Part shown: positions 53,769 to 63,117 of the stretch, one piece after another
How positions within the stretch are numbered: the first letter of the stretch is position 1
How the letters are laid out: the number at the start of each line of letters is the position of its first letter
NCBI RefSeq assembly: GCF_004362805.1
Contig: NZ_SNYF01000008.1
Span: forward strand, 124,001-188,000
Direction of reading: 5' to 3'
Length of the DNA stretch: 64,000 nucleotides
Source: Algoriphagus boseongensis
Lineage (GTDB): Bacteria; Bacteroidota; Bacteroidia; Cytophagales; Cyclobacteriaceae
Position numbers and translations under genes: made by a program
The notes under the pieces: generated by a model
What the model was told of the DNA's origin: nothing
Database searches by the model: none
Seen by the model: only the letters and a program-made list of their open reading frames with translations

Positions 53769-54398
53769 CTAGTCCATCATGCCCTTACCCTGAAAAATCT
53801 TTTCCACACACTTTTCGATTCTGGAAAGTCGGGTTTCGGCTTGCTTAGCCCCGGTGAAATGAATCAAATATCCTCTTTGTCTTCCGGGGGTTAGTGCAAA
53901 AAATGCCTTTTCCAGCCCCTCATGTTCTTCGAATTTTTGGGCTAATTCATCGGGAATTTCAGTTCCACTTTTTCGCGTAGCTTCAACTTTTTTACCCTGT
54001 TTCTCGATTTGAATTGTCTGTGAGACAAAATCCCGAATCTCCTTTTCCCAGCGATGGAATTGTTCCAAGTCGGTAAAACGAAAAACCTTTGCCTGCTGGG
54101 AATTTGGACCAGGAAATTCTAAAAGTCCCTGTTTGTCTTCAAGTAAAATTCCTTTCAAAAAACTCAGTACACAGGACTCGTTGAATACACCAAGCATCAG
54201 GACATTTTTTCCATTCAAAGTATAAGTCGGAACTCCCCATTTTCGCTCTTCCACCAATTCAGTTTCCAGAAGGATTTGGCGTAGGTTTTCCAAAATGGAA
54301 GTCCATTGATGAACCTTACAGGCTGGAGTTCCTCCTTTGGAACAACGCATGCATCCTTCGATTAGAAACTGATCTACTTGTGGATTGGGTTGGGACAT
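53769..54398 (-). CDS. YdeI/OmpD-associated (DUF1801) family protein
   Basis: 209 residues. An N-terminal DUF1801-like domain (about 40-125, EERKWGVPTYTLNGKNVLML) is followed by the YdeI C-terminal region EIPDELAQKFEEHEGLEKAF and TPGRQRGYLIHFTGAKQAETRLSRI in shortened form. A Cys cluster (GCMRCSKGG) lies near residue 15. The role of YdeI proteins is uncertain. It is cytoplasmic, separated from the SDR gene by about 60 bases on the same strand. Confidence 0.85.
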   Translation of the reverse strand: MSQPNPQVDQFLIEGCMRCSKGGTPACKVHQWTSILENLRQILLETELVEERKWGVPTYTLNGKNVLMLGVFNESCVLSFLKGILLEDKQGLLEFPGPNSQQAKVFRFTDLEQFHRWEKEIRDFVSQTIQIEKQGKKVEATRKSGTEIPDELAQKFEEHEGLEKAFFALTPGRQRGYLIHFTGAKQAETRLSRIEKCVEKIFQGKGMMD

Positions 54399-54461
54399 GG
54401 CCTGCTCTATTTTTTCGTGATTCTGAAATCTATTGATTTTTCTCGTTTAGAAGGTTAGAAA

Positions 54462-55178
54462 TCAAAGCCCTGATAGCTCTTCACACCATTGAATCAAACG
54501 GTTTTGATAAGCTTCATCCAAAACCGCTGGATGTGGACTTTTTACTTGCTTGTGCCGGAAATACTTTCCAGAAACATTGGCTTCCTTTTCTTCGCTTGTC
54601 GCCAGCCAAATCTGAGTTTCCACGCCTTTTTGCAAGTCATCGGGAGCGTTTTTGCCACCCATTTTGGTGGGAACCCATCCCGGGTCCACAGCATTGCAGC
54701 GTACTTCTGGATAAAGTATTGCAAAAGCAGCTGTCAAGGCAGTAATCATCAGTTTGGAGTCGGAATAGGTGGTTTTTTCCAATTGGCCTTTTTCAGAAAA
54801 TTCCTTTCCTCCCAAATGCATGCTTGAGCTGAGGTAGATCAGCCTATTGGGTTTTTCCATTAAGGCTGTCAGTACATAAGGAGCAAGAACATTGACCTGG
54901 AAAATGGTTTTGGAATCTGCATGAAGGACTCCAGCATTGTGAATTACCGCATCAAACTTGCCAAGGTCATTTGCTGCCTTGGTAAGTTTTTTTGTTTCCT
55001 CCAGATTGGATAAATCGGCGATTAGAATGGGATAAGAGCTTGTTAATTGACTTTTCAGAAAATCTGCTCGCTCTTTATTTCGGGCGTGAAGGACCACTTG
55101 ATGGCCTGCTGCAATCAATTTCTCAGCGGCCAATTTGCCTAGTCCATCAGTTGATCCAGTTATTAAAATTCTTGCCAT
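54462..55178 (-). CDS. Short-chain dehydrogenase/reductase
   Basis: 238 residues of the classical SDR fold. ITGSTDGLGKLAAEKL is the cofactor loop (TGxxxGxG), and NAGVLHADS follows. The catalytic Tyr and Lys are in YSDSK, with Ser in LSSSMH. DPGWVPTKMGG is the later PG motif. It reduces or oxidises a small carbonyl or alcohol; the substrate is unknown. Confidence 0.9.
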   Translation of the reverse strand: MARILITGSTDGLGKLAAEKLIAAGHQVVLHARNKERADFLKSQLTSSYPILIADLSNLEETKKLTKAANDLGKFDAVIHNAGVLHADSKTIFQVNVLAPYVLTALMEKPNRLIYLSSSMHLGGKEFSEKGQLEKTTYSDSKLMITALTAAFAILYPEVRCNAVDPGWVPTKMGGKNAPDDLQKGVETQIWLATSEEKEANVSGKYFRHKQVKSPHPAVLDEAYQNRLIQWCEELSGL

Positions 55179-55277
55179 AAGAAGGAAGTTTGAGTTAGTA
55201 GTAGAAAACTACTCCATTCACTCTAGTCTAGGGTGATTATTTAAGGCTTTGGTTTTGAATCAAACTTTGAAGTAATC

Positions 55278-56387
55278 TTATTTCTGAAAAAATACCGCTA
55301 AGCCATCTTTTCCAGCCACGGCAATATCAGGTTTCCCATCTTTATTAAGATCCTGAACTGAAAAATAAAGACCGGAACCTTTTCCCTCACCAAATGGTCC
55401 ATAGCTGATTACATTTTTCACAAAGGATTTTCCATCCCATTTGAAATAATAAAGGCCCACTTCATCTTTCCCTCCGGGATCTTTTCCATTATGGGCTCGG
55501 AAGCGCTTTCCTGTCACCAATTCATTTTTTCCATCTCCATCCAGGTCCACCCATTCCAAAGTATGGTATTGAGAATGGTAAGGATCTATATCGTGACGAA
55601 TGAATTCTATTTTACCATCCCTATCCACTTGCTCCATCCAATACAATCCATAATCGTGTCCATTTCCAAGGATTAAATCATTTTTTCCATCCCCAGTCAG
55701 GTCAGTAACAATTACCGGAATGCTGAGATCCTTGAATCCATCCATGGGGTGAAAAGTCCATTCCCCGTGCCGTAAATCTGCCGGAGCTTCATACCAGCCC
55801 ATGGAACTGATCAAATCACCCCAGCCATCTCCATTGATGTCTCCGAAGCCTAGACCATGGCCTTGGGTTTCGAAGACCTGATATTTTTCAAACTGATTTG
55901 GCCCCACCCATTTATAAAAAGCCAAGGGCTTTCTGGGGTTATTGGGTACGATTTCAAGTGTTCCATCTCCGTCGATATCCCATGCTCTGGTGGTTTCAAT
56001 ATTGCCGGTTTCAGCAATGAGATGCTCTTTCCACTGGGATCCGTCTCCCGGATTTTCCTTCCAAATTAATTTGCCCTCAAACCATCCTCCTGTCACAAAA
56101 TCCATCTTCCCATCTCCGTTCACATCCATGGGGATGGTGGAAAAATCCTCGTAATACTCCCCGTATCGCTTTACCTGACCAATCAGGAATCGATCAATAA
56201 AGGCTGGTCCTTTGTACCAATAACTTCCCGATACCAAATCAGGGTTTCCGTCCTGATCCACATCCATTATCCCCACTGATTCAAAGCTTTCAAAAGCAAT
56301 CAGCTGCTTCTCAAACCGGAGATTTTTGGATTGAGCGAATGAAACCGATGAGATGGAGAATAATGCTAGAATTAGAAGGGGTTTCAT
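55278..56387 (-). CDS. Secreted FG-GAP/VCBS repeat protein
   Basis: About 369 residues with a signal peptide (VSFAQ). Seven blades carry DxDxDG-type calcium loops (for example DVDQDGNPD, DVNGDGKMD, DINGDGWGD, DLNKDGKPD), as in integrin-like propellers. Such proteins bind glycans or partner proteins outside the cell. The ATG at 56387 starts the signal peptide; upstream in-frame codons to 56468 are not signal-like. It is in line with the cytochrome fusion gene upstream and 109 bases away, so it may be co-transcribed. Confidence 0.87.
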   Translation of the reverse strand: MKPLLILALFSISSVSFAQSKNLRFEKQLIAFESFESVGIMDVDQDGNPDLVSGSYWYKGPAFIDRFLIGQVKRYGEYYEDFSTIPMDVNGDGKMDFVTGGWFEGKLIWKENPGDGSQWKEHLIAETGNIETTRAWDIDGDGTLEIVPNNPRKPLAFYKWVGPNQFEKYQVFETQGHGLGFGDINGDGWGDLISSMGWYEAPADLRHGEWTFHPMDGFKDLSIPVIVTDLTGDGKNDLILGNGHDYGLYWMEQVDRDGKIEFIRHDIDPYHSQYHTLEWVDLDGDGKNELVTGKRFRAHNGKDPGGKDEVGLYYFKWDGKSFVKNVISYGPFGEGKGSGLYFSVQDLNKDGKPDIAVAGKDGLAVFFQK

Positions 56388-56496
56388 TGATTTACGATTT
56401 ATGATATTGGATTTACGACCAAAGCAAGGAGTTATGTGTCTGTTCCAAGGTTTCACCCAATTTTTCAATCTTTAAATTTTCAAATTTTTAATCCTT

Positions 56497-59400
56497 TTAC
56501 TTCTCCATCGGATGCATCTTTAACAACTCAGCAGGACTCCAGAAACCTTCCTTGCCCTTCACTTCTTCCCGAACTTGCTTGACTAAATCTGGTGAAATAG
56601 GGGAGGCTTTATTTCCAAATGAATTTCGAACATAGGTAAGCACAGCTGCGATTTCGGTGTCATTGAGCATACCTTCGTAAGGAGTCATAGGAACTTGCCC
56701 TGGATATTCTCTTCCAGCCACTTCAATTGGCCCCATGATTCCTTTCAGGACAATCTTGATCATCCGCTCTGGACTTCCGGTCACCCATGGAGTTCCTCTA
56801 AGTGGAGGGAATTGAGAAGCCGTTAATCCTCCTCCATCAAGTTGGTGGCAGGTTCCGCAGAATCCTTCACGTGCATAAATTTCTTTTCCGAGAATGAAAA
56901 GCTCACGATCCGAACCGCTAAGAGAAGTCTTAATATCCTCCTCTTTTTTCTCTTCCACAGAAAGCCCATTCAAATGGGCCACGGCAGTTTCTAAAGTCCT
57001 AGGAATCCACACGTGATCCTTTTCCAATTTCTCAGCTTCAGCTAAAATCGGAATCCCAACTTCTCTTGGTAACCATGAGGCAGCTGCAATTGCCTCCATT
57101 TTTACCCGACCATTGGAATCCTTCACGGCCTCCATCAATAGGCTGGCCTGATCTTTTACCTGATGTCCAGTGTATCTCAACACCCGAACTGCGGCTGCTC
57201 TAGCGCGGTAATCTTCTGATTTTAAAACCTCTCGAAGAAGATCTTGATTGACCTTATTGATACCCCAGGTTACCCAGAGGGCTTCAAGTCGGTTATGCTC
57301 AAAGTTGGGGTCATTTTTATCCAAACTTGCTACCCAAGTTGCCACGGCATCATAAACTTCTTGGGCATTTCTTCCCCTCAATTCTCTTTTGGTTCTGTAG
57401 CGGGTTCGGTATTCAGGGAGTTTAAGATTTTCCAAAAGTTCCGGAATGCTAGCCCCGTCTATTTTAGCTGGGGTGACCAAAGGACGGGAAGGATAAGTCA
57501 GACGATAAATCCTTCCGTGAACATGGTCTCTAAGCGGATCGCGGGCATTGTGCTGCATGTGACCGATCAAGATATTGTGCCAATCCACCACGTAGAGCGA
57601 CCCGTCAGGCGCTATTTCCATATCCACTGGTCGGAAATTTCTGTCTGTAGAGATCATCAAATCCTGTCTCCATTTAGTAGTAAAGCCAACCGTATCCTCG
57701 AAAACCTGATGTTGTTTGGTACCCAAAAAGCCAATTGTGTTATTGATAATTAGGTCTCCCTGAATGTCATCCGGAAAATGCCTGCTGGAAATAAATTCCA
57801 AGCCAGAAGTAGGTCTGACCATATGGTCTTTTTCAATCAGGTTGGGCCCTTTGAAGTTGCTGTTTCCATAGCGAGGTAAAACTGATCCCGGAAGCATCCA
57901 ATTGACATTAGGTCCGGAAGTCTCGGCGTAGAAGTTTTGTCCCCAATCATTAAAGGCTATTCCCCAAGGATTTGGAATGGATACTTGATTGACTCGTTCG
58001 AGTTTGTGTCTCTTGGGTTCGTATCTATAGAATCCTCCGTTGGTAGCCCGAACCGGGCCATACGAAGTTTCTACATTGGTATGGAGGAAAACCCCTTCTG
58101 CCATGAAAATAGCACCACTTTCATCTGTAGTAAAAGCTGAAATGGCGTGGTGCGTATCGTGATCATCGAAGCCGCTGAGAAGGATAGTCTTTTTATCCGC
58201 TTTATCGTCTCCGTCGGTGTCTTCTAAAAGAATCAAATTAGGAGATTGAGAAACATATACCCCTTCTGCGGCTATTTCAAAGCCAACGGGAATATGGAGG
58301 TTGTCCGCAAAAGTAGTCTGCTTATCTGCCTTGCCATCCCCATTGGTGTCTTCTAAAATGATCAGTTTATCCTTGGGCCTTGGATCTCCTGGTTTGTAGT
58401 GAGGATAGCTTGGCATAGTTGCCACCCAAAGTCTTCCTTTATTGTCAAAGGATAGTTGGACAGGATTGGCCAAATCCGGGAACTCCTGCTCGGAGGCAAA
58501 AAGCTCCAATTTATATCCCTCAGGCACCTTGATAGTTTTCAGGGCCTCCTCTCCATATTTGTATTCCAAACTTCCATTGGCTTCTGGATTATAGTTGGTT
58601 TGCACCTCAGGAAGCGTCCTGGTTTTTGCATCTGCAGCCACAAGATCTTTGATTTTACCTTGATTGGCTTCCCAGATGGCTGTATCCCGAATGGCAGTCA
58701 TCTGCCGTATTTTTTCCAATTCGAAAGGATAGTTGTCTGGACCAAAAGGATCATATCGTCTTCCAAAGACATGGACCCCATTTGGTATTTTATAATCATT
58801 GTGCCAAAGCCAGTTTTTCTCCATCACAGCCTGATGGACGAGATCCAAATTAGCCTCAACTTTCCTGTCCTCTTTCCCGAAAAGTTTATCGGAAAGTAAA
58901 AGTGCTAGCTTTTTGTAACCTTCCTCGGTCAGTTGAGATCCATCAATGGTCAAAGGTTCATCAGAAGACTCATACCATTTCTGGCTGACTGAAAATGCGT
59001 CCACAAACACCAAATCATGCTTTTTTGCTACCTCAGCCATTCCTTCAGTGTAAAGCTTTAAAAGCTCATTTTCTTTTTCCCCATTTGGTACATCAACCAG
59101 ATCAGAAATATCCTCAAAGGCAATGGGAGATACCAAGGCTAATTGAGGAGGGGTGCCGCCATTGTATTTTTGAGCTTTGGAGTGCATGATCCAAGCTTCC
59201 AGTTCATCCTTGAAGTTTTGGAGTTTTTCCTTTCCCTGAAAAGATTCATTAAAACCAAAAAATCCCACTACGATATCTGCTTTCAATCTGGTGAGCCATT
59301 GATCAGGTTTTTCCAAAAATCCCTCGCTGCCTGAACGAGTGGCATATTCATCCTGAAAATCCTCTGCCCCGGGAAAAGCCCAAGGGTCATTGGTTCCTGA

Positions 59401-59652
59401 TCTTGGTCTGAAACCCGGAGTATCCCCCGGATCGCAGAGATTCCTTATTATTAAAGTGCTATCTGGGTACCGGAGATGCATTTCAGTTTCAAACCAGCCG
59501 AATTCCATCATTCTTGAACCAAGGTTATTTCCCACTAAAGCAATGCTAGTGTTTTTCTTTAGGTCAAGGGTTTTTTCTGGAGTACAGCCAATTGAAATTG
59601 CCAGCAGCCCAAAAGCGATAAATCCAAAGAGGTAAGGGTTATTGGGTTTCAT
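56497..59652 (-). CDS. SGNH hydrolase - PVC-type heme-binding cytochrome c fusion lipoprotein
   Basis: 1051 residues with lipobox SIGC. The N-terminal domain (about 30-270) is SGNH/GDSL-like (SIALVGNNLGSRM, later FFGFNES). It is followed by a six-bladed propeller of the PVC-type membrane-bound dehydrogenase family (about 370-730, VPEGYKLELFASE), HEAT-like repeats, and a cytochrome c domain with CGTCH (Cys932, Cys935, His936) and axial Met in VPMTPYEG. It should pass electrons from a bound oxidation site to a heme on the outer face. It lies just upstream of SusC in divergent orientation, so its substrate may be a glycan product; that is inference. Confidence 0.86.
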   Translation of the reverse strand: MKPNNPYLFGFIAFGLLAISIGCTPEKTLDLKKNTSIALVGNNLGSRMMEFGWFETEMHLRYPDSTLIIRNLCDPGDTPGFRPRSGTNDPWAFPGAEDFQDEYATRSGSEGFLEKPDQWLTRLKADIVVGFFGFNESFQGKEKLQNFKDELEAWIMHSKAQKYNGGTPPQLALVSPIAFEDISDLVDVPNGEKENELLKLYTEGMAEVAKKHDLVFVDAFSVSQKWYESSDEPLTIDGSQLTEEGYKKLALLLSDKLFGKEDRKVEANLDLVHQAVMEKNWLWHNDYKIPNGVHVFGRRYDPFGPDNYPFELEKIRQMTAIRDTAIWEANQGKIKDLVAADAKTRTLPEVQTNYNPEANGSLEYKYGEEALKTIKVPEGYKLELFASEQEFPDLANPVQLSFDNKGRLWVATMPSYPHYKPGDPRPKDKLIILEDTNGDGKADKQTTFADNLHIPVGFEIAAEGVYVSQSPNLILLEDTDGDDKADKKTILLSGFDDHDTHHAISAFTTDESGAIFMAEGVFLHTNVETSYGPVRATNGGFYRYEPKRHKLERVNQVSIPNPWGIAFNDWGQNFYAETSGPNVNWMLPGSVLPRYGNSNFKGPNLIEKDHMVRPTSGLEFISSRHFPDDIQGDLIINNTIGFLGTKQHQVFEDTVGFTTKWRQDLMISTDRNFRPVDMEIAPDGSLYVVDWHNILIGHMQHNARDPLRDHVHGRIYRLTYPSRPLVTPAKIDGASIPELLENLKLPEYRTRYRTKRELRGRNAQEVYDAVATWVASLDKNDPNFEHNRLEALWVTWGINKVNQDLLREVLKSEDYRARAAAVRVLRYTGHQVKDQASLLMEAVKDSNGRVKMEAIAAASWLPREVGIPILAEAEKLEKDHVWIPRTLETAVAHLNGLSVEEKKEEDIKTSLSGSDRELFILGKEIYAREGFCGTCHQLDGGGLTASQFPPLRGTPWVTGSPERMIKIVLKGIMGPIEVAGREYPGQVPMTPYEGMLNDTEIAAVLTYVRNSFGNKASPISPDLVKQVREEVKGKEGFWSPAELLKMHPMEK

Positions 59653-59979
59653 AGGGAAGGGATTTAATCTTAAGTATAGGCAGATTGATCAGATTTTTCA
59701 ATTTAAATTATTTAGAGGGAGCATTCTTAAGATTTCATCCTTGACAGTTTTGGTTTTTCATTTTTTAAAAAAGGAATCAGGGAAAATCTTCAGTGCCATT
59801 AATCAAGTCTGAAATCCTTTTATCCTAAAATCCCGAGTTGTTTTCCGGTTAGTGTCCTGTAGTGTCCTGCCTTTTATGTGCTGATTTTCTGGTAATTAGA
59901 CAGGATTCAACAGGATAGAAATAGGATGGATATAATGAATCTTGAAGGAAGTTTTATTTCAATCATTAAACCCACCTGT
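59653..59979. promoter_or_regulatory. Divergent control region with phased repeats before SusC
   Basis: A gap of 327 bases. TAGTGTCCTG is tandemly repeated at 59850-59859 and 59860-59869, and ACAGGAT occurs at 59900-59906 and 59910-59916. The two pairs are roughly inverted (TCCTGT against ACAGGA), each with a 10-base period, giving a symmetric array on one face of the helix, 64-130 bases before the SusC start. Nothing coding is visible. Confidence 0.5.
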
Positions 59980-62900
59980 ATGAATAACCACTATCTATCT
60001 AAAATAAAAACTCGGTTTTTTGGGTTTTTATTAATCATGCTCTGTCTGAGCATAGTGAGTTTCGGGCAGACCCAATCCGTTCGAGGGGTTGTCAAATCTG
60101 GTCCCGATAATGAACCAGTTCCGGGTGCCCTGGTCCTTATTAAAGGAACTCAGAAGGGCACAGTCACAGATATTGATGGCGCATTTACCATCGATGCTTC
60201 TCCAGGGGAGATTTTAGTCATCAGCTTTGTGGGTTACGCCACCAAAGAGGTTGCAGTCGTTGCAGGACAAACCAACGTCAATGTAAGTTTGGATCTTTCC
60301 ACTTCAGATCTGTCCGAAGTCGTAGTTGTTGGTTATGGTAGCCAGATCAAGAAAGAGGTGACTGGTGCTATTCAAACCGTTAACGAGGCTGAGTTAAAAG
60401 ACCTTCCCGTTTCTTCAGTAGCTCAAAAGCTTCAAGGCAGACTTGCTGGTGTTCAAATCAACCAAACTACCGGAAAGCCTGGTCAGGGTATGAGCGTCAG
60501 GATCAGAGGTCAGCTTTCAGTTTCAGGGGGTAGTGATCCTCTTTATGTAGTGGATGGATTCCCCATCACTGGAGACATCAACCAAATCAACCCGGATGAA
60601 ATTGCCGACATTTCAGTATTGAAAGATGCAGCTTCCACTTCACTTTATGGATCCAGAGCTGCCAATGGTGTGGTTTTGATTACTACCAAAAAAGGTAAAG
60701 TAGGTCAAACCAATGTAAACTTAAATGTTTGGACAGGCTTCCAAAATGTCCCTGAGAAAGGGAGATTGGAAATGATGAATGCGGAAGAATTTGCCCAGTT
60801 TAAGAAGGAATATTACGAAGATGCGAAGCAGACAGTTCCTGAGGTTTTTCAAAATCCAGCCCAGTATAGAGATAAAAACAACGATTGGTATGATGCCATG
60901 TTGGTGAATGGAGCTCCAATCACCTCTTATAACCTTACAGTGACTTCAAATAAGGAAAGGGTAAATACAGCCGTAATCGCTGGGGTTTTTGATCAAAAAG
61001 GGGTGGTAGTAAATACAGACTATCAGCGTTATTCTCTCCGTATGAATACAGACTACCAAGTGTCTGATAAAATCAATATCGGAGTGAACATTGCTCCTCA
61101 GTATGTTTATGACAATACTCCAAGAACTGACGGTACCAGAGGTACAGGTATTCTATTCAATGCACTTCATACCTGGCCGGTAATGCCGATTTACGACGAA
61201 CAAGGTGAATTGACTTTCTTTAACCGATTTCCAGCCAATACCGGAAATATCTTCGCCTATCCAAACTGGGTGAGATCAGCACAGGAAATTACCAACGAAA
61301 CCAAAAGAACCAATGTGCTAGCAAATACTTATGCCGAGTGGAGACCAATTAAAGGTCTGTCTTTCAAGTCAACCTTTAACGTGGAAATTTCTAATTCCAG
61401 ATTCTTCTCCTTCAATCCTTCTACTGCAACTTCTGCGATCAACGTAGCAATTCCTACAGTAGCAGTATCCGTTAGAGATGATATTTCAAGTTTGTCTTGG
61501 TTGAATGAAAATATCGCAACCTATCGTAAATCTATCAATGATCACGCTTTTGAGGTCTTATTAGGTTTTTCAAATCAGCAATTCAGAACGGATCGTACCA
61601 GAATACAGGCCGATACCTATGCAGATGACCGCCTTCCCACTATTCAGGGGGCAATTAACGTCAATAGAGGAGGTACCTTTACCGATGTAGGTGAATGGAC
61701 TTTGACCTCTGTGTTCTCAAGATTGAATTACAATTACAAAGGAAAGTATTTGTTGACTGCATCAGTTCGGACAGACGGATCTTCAAGATTCGGATCTGAA
61801 AACCGATGGGGTGTTTTCCCTTCTACCTCCGTGGGATGGGTAATGTCTGACGAAGGCTTCTTACAAAATAATTCTACAATTTCATTTGCAAAAGTAAGAG
61901 CAAGTTTCGGTGTGACCGGTAATAATAACATCGGTAACTACACCCAGTATGCCTTGGTAAATAATACCATAAATGCAGTCTTTGGGAATAATGTAGTTTC
62001 AGGAGCAGGGGTAACCTCCCTTCAAAATACAAACTTGGGATGGGAAACTACTTCGCAGTTTGATTTGGGTTTTGATTTGGGTTTTTTGGATGACAGAATC
62101 CAGTTCACTTACGATTACTACACCAAAAACACTACTAACCTTCTTTATGCTGTTCAGATTCCACAGGAATCAGGATTTACCAACTTCAATGACAACATTG
62201 GGGAGATCAAGTTTTGGGGACATGAATTTGCTATCAATGCAATCCCAGTAACAGGACAATTTAGCTGGACTATCAATGCCAACCTTTCTATCAACCGCAA
62301 CGAGGTACTTTCCTTGGCGGATGGAATCGACAGAGTATATGGATCTTGGCATATTACTCAGGTCGGTCAGCCTTTCGGTCAATTTTATGGATTGCAGAAG
62401 TTAGGAAATTATGCTAATGCGGAAGATTTGGCCAATTCTCCAAAAATCCCAGGTAGATCTACAGTAGGTAGTATCAAGCTTAAAGATGTGAATGGAGATG
62501 GGGTGATTACTTTCGGGGGAGATAATGACGATAGAACTATAATCGGAAACCCATTCCCTGATTTCATTTACGGGCTTGTCAATAATTTCAAGTTCAAGAA
62601 TTTCGATGCCAGTATCACGGCATCAGGATCCCAAGGAAATGAGTTGTACATGAGACATTTGTTCTCTACAGCGAATTTGGACGGGGTATTCAATATGGTT
62701 AGAAGAGCAAAGGATCGATTCCGGTCTCCAGAGAATCCTGGAGAAGGAATTTTCGGGACCACCGTCGGTGGGGGTAATGTAACGGGAATTGAGAGGGATT
62801 GGCCTAACAGTAATTTTGTTTGGGATGCCTCTTATTTCACCATTAGAAACATCACAGTTGGATATACTTTCACCAAGCTACCAAAATCTGTAAAGTCTGC

Positions 62901-63081
62901 TAGACTTTATATGTCCGGCCAAAACATGTGGGTATTTACCAAATATTGGGGAGGTTCCAATCCTGAGGTTAGTATGCAGAACAATGGCCAGGGAGATGGG
63001 GGTAACTTAAGTCCAGGAGTTGACTTGGGACCATATCCAGTGCCAAGAACGATCACCTTTGGTGCCAATATTACTTTCTAA
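59980..63081 (+). CDS. SusC/RagA family TonB-dependent outer-membrane transporter
   Basis: About 1033 residues. A signal peptide (VSFGQ) is followed by a carboxypeptidase-like regulatory domain (about 25-105, with VTDIDGAFTIDA), a TonB-box-like stretch SEVVVVGYG, the plug domain with LKDAASTSLYGSRAANGVVLITTKKG, and a 22-strand barrel ending in a terminal Phe. The ATG at 59980 starts the signal peptide; ATG 59926 would add a non-signal leader. It imports an oligosaccharide or peptide with the SusD protein next door. No sigma/anti-sigma pair is visible in the window, so control may be through the repeats upstream. Confidence 0.95.
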   Translation: MNNHYLSKIKTRFFGFLLIMLCLSIVSFGQTQSVRGVVKSGPDNEPVPGALVLIKGTQKGTVTDIDGAFTIDASPGEILVISFVGYATKEVAVVAGQTNVNVSLDLSTSDLSEVVVVGYGSQIKKEVTGAIQTVNEAELKDLPVSSVAQKLQGRLAGVQINQTTGKPGQGMSVRIRGQLSVSGGSDPLYVVDGFPITGDINQINPDEIADISVLKDAASTSLYGSRAANGVVLITTKKGKVGQTNVNLNVWTGFQNVPEKGRLEMMNAEEFAQFKKEYYEDAKQTVPEVFQNPAQYRDKNNDWYDAMLVNGAPITSYNLTVTSNKERVNTAVIAGVFDQKGVVVNTDYQRYSLRMNTDYQVSDKINIGVNIAPQYVYDNTPRTDGTRGTGILFNALHTWPVMPIYDEQGELTFFNRFPANTGNIFAYPNWVRSAQEITNETKRTNVLANTYAEWRPIKGLSFKSTFNVEISNSRFFSFNPSTATSAINVAIPTVAVSVRDDISSLSWLNENIATYRKSINDHAFEVLLGFSNQQFRTDRTRIQADTYADDRLPTIQGAINVNRGGTFTDVGEWTLTSVFSRLNYNYKGKYLLTASVRTDGSSRFGSENRWGVFPSTSVGWVMSDEGFLQNNSTISFAKVRASFGVTGNNNIGNYTQYALVNNTINAVFGNNVVSGAGVTSLQNTNLGWETTSQFDLGFDLGFLDDRIQFTYDYYTKNTTNLLYAVQIPQESGFTNFNDNIGEIKFWGHEFAINAIPVTGQFSWTINANLSINRNEVLSLADGIDRVYGSWHITQVGQPFGQFYGLQKLGNYANAEDLANSPKIPGRSTVGSIKLKDVNGDGVITFGGDNDDRTIIGNPFPDFIYGLVNNFKFKNFDASITASGSQGNELYMRHLFSTANLDGVFNMVRRAKDRFRSPENPGEGIFGTTVGGGNVTGIERDWPNSNFVWDASYFTIRNITVGYTFTKLPKSVKSARLYMSGQNMWVFTKYWGGSNPEVSMQNNGQGDGGNLSPGVDLGPYPVPRTITFGANITF

Positions 63082-63117
63082 TTGGCTGAAATCTGATCTA
63101 TTCTAATCAACCTAAAC

